Below are positions 6,299 to 7,166 of a DNA stretch of 7,166 bases, in pieces. The stretch comes from an uncultured bacterium (GTDB lineage Bacteria; Hydrogenedentota; Hydrogenedentia; Hydrogenedentales; SLHB01): contig CALEZK010000290.1 in assembly GCA_937928585.1 (NCBI GenBank), positions 1-7,166 of the forward strand, in the 5' to 3' direction. Position numbers and translations under genes: made by a program. Numbering within the stretch: position 1 is the stretch's first letter; each line of letters opens with the position of its first letter. The notes beneath the pieces are model-generated. The model made no database searches, was not told the origin of the DNA, and saw only the letters and a program-made list of their open reading frames with translations.

Positions 6299-7166
6299 TC
6301 AGGAGACGACAAAAGCGCGAGGGAAATGTGCGGGCAGTACTTCGGCCTCTGCGAATTGCCTGCCGAAATCACGCAACGGCCCCATGTTCTCCACGGCGAC
6401 CAGACTCCGAAGGCGTCGGAGTGACGCCAAGTCGGTCGGGAGGTTTGCCTTCGCGAGTGTTTCGCGATCCAACGTTGGGCAATATCGAAGATAGTGCAGT
6501 AATGGCCGCGGGGTTGGCGAATCATCCAGCAGGTCGCCCATCTCCCGATCGATGGCATGCGCCGTCGGCGAGTCTGAGATCCATTGCATGACCGTTTGCG
6601 TGTAGGTGGACGCCTCGCTAATCAACAGTCGCGGCACATTCGACGCCCAACCGAGCAGTGAATGCCAGGGTTTTGCGACGAATACTTCGTCCACCGCCCA
6701 GTGTCCAGTCCCGACGGACGCGAGCAGCAAATCATCCGGGCCGGATTTCCATTGAAACGGAAAGCCTTTCAAGGTGGCCACCCACAACAGGTGCAAGCTG
6801 GGATCGTGCGTCGTGCCCACACTACCGTCGATAAACGTGCCGCGCTCGCCGAGACCCTGTATCGATTCGGTGACGGTAAACGAATGCGGTCGAAACACCG
6901 TGGGAGCCGCAGTGCTTGCCCGCACGAGATCGGCCAGCCGAATGTTCCTGTTCTCGCCGTAGAACTTTCCGTTTGGGTGATTGAAGAATTTCCAAACACT
7001 TCCGGTGTCCAACCTTCTGCAAAAGACGCATAGCCCGGTCTTCAGCGCGGGATCGCCCAGCGATTTCGCGCCGAGTATTTCATCCAAAATGCTTTCGAGC
7101 GACGTGTGACTGTAGAAAGATTCCCAAGCTTTCCAAACTCTCCTCGTGAAAATGACGCGACTCAGT
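6299..7166 (-). CDS. Patatin-like phospholipase, 5' end outside the window
   Basis: The frame stays open to the window edge, giving 288 visible C-terminal residues. The TTG at 7087 would be a poor start because the upstream codons continue family-like sequence (SRVIFTRRVWKAW, then YSHTSLESILDEILG). Patatin-like enzymes are Ser-Asp dyad lipid acyl hydrolases. Visible features, numbered from the TTG at 7087, are ASTAAPTVFRP (57-67), FIDGSV (85-90) with the probable dyad Asp87, HDPSL (94-98) in the place of a more usual NNPAL, and LLASVGTG (121-128). The GXSXG nucleophile elbow and oxyanion glycines would lie beyond 7166 and cannot be checked. The dyad motif reads DGS instead of DGG or DGA. The stop is TGA at 6301-6299. 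It is transcribed towards the SDR, but 297 bp and a gene scar lie between. The family is clear; lipid substrate, export and activity are unknown. Confidence 0.87.
   Translation of the reverse strand, partial: LSRVIFTRRVWKAWESFYSHTSLESILDEILGAKSLGDPALKTGLCVFCRRLDTGSVWKFFNHPNGKFYGENRNIRLADLVRASTAAPTVFRPHSFTVTESIQGLGERGTFIDGSVGTTHDPSLHLLWVATLKGFPFQWKSGPDDLLLASVGTGHWAVDEVFVAKPWHSLLGWASNVPRLLISEASTYTQTVMQWISDSPTAHAIDREMGDLLDDSPTPRPLLHYLRYCPTLDRETLAKANLPTDLASLRRLRSLVAVENMGPLRDFGRQFAEAEVLPAHFPRAFVVS

Noticed and set aside
1..7166. A defence system built from the patatin-like and DUF4259 genes
   Set aside because: Patatins occur in some anti-phage systems, but no nucleotide cyclase, sensor, toxin-antitoxin partner or mobile-element mark is present, and the two genes are not in one operon.

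Overview
This is a GC-rich window with no rRNA, tRNA, CRISPR array or insertion sequence that I can recognise. It holds six substantial genes and one short gene remnant. A lipoprotein esterase and a Tat-exported sulfatase with a CxPTR formylglycine site suggest a Gram-negative heterotroph that breaks down sulfated or acetylated polysaccharides. Planctomycetota, Verrucomicrobiota, Lentisphaerota or Hydrogenedentota would fit. That placement is inference from gene content, because there is no phylogenetic marker here.

Layout. Positions 1-230 are non-coding as far as I can tell and carry a nested inverted repeat. A plus-strand SGNH/sialate-O-acetylesterase lipoprotein (231-2276) runs tail to tail into a minus-strand operon, with only 16 bp between the stop codons. 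That operon is an exported or membrane-anchored alpha/beta-hydrolase esterase (starting near 4685) followed by a sulfatase (ending at 2293). The two overlap by 4 nt (GTGA), so they are probably translationally coupled. Divergent from the operon is a small DUF4259-family gene (4814-5224). It is convergent with a classical SDR oxidoreductase (5258-6001), and an imperfect hairpin sits between them. Upstream of the SDR lies a 297-bp stretch (6002-6298). It contains a probable extended -10 promoter, the scar of a second SDR gene reduced to 27 codons, and a GC-rich hairpin. The window ends inside a patatin-like phospholipase whose 5' end, including its serine-nucleophile region, is beyond position 7166.

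How the genes may work together. The first three genes encode two ester hydrolases and one sulfate-ester hydrolase, each with a lipoprotein, Sec-like or Tat export signal. They look like an envelope set that removes acyl and sulfate groups from a glycan, but no glycoside hydrolase, transporter or regulator is present to identify the glycan. The DUF4259 protein, the SDR and the patatin have no visible link to that task. I found no convincing new defence or mobile system. The most distinctive feature is the SDR scar at 6096-6179, which keeps a ribosome-binding site, start codon, SDR-like first residues, SDR-like last residues and stop codon, but has lost everything between.
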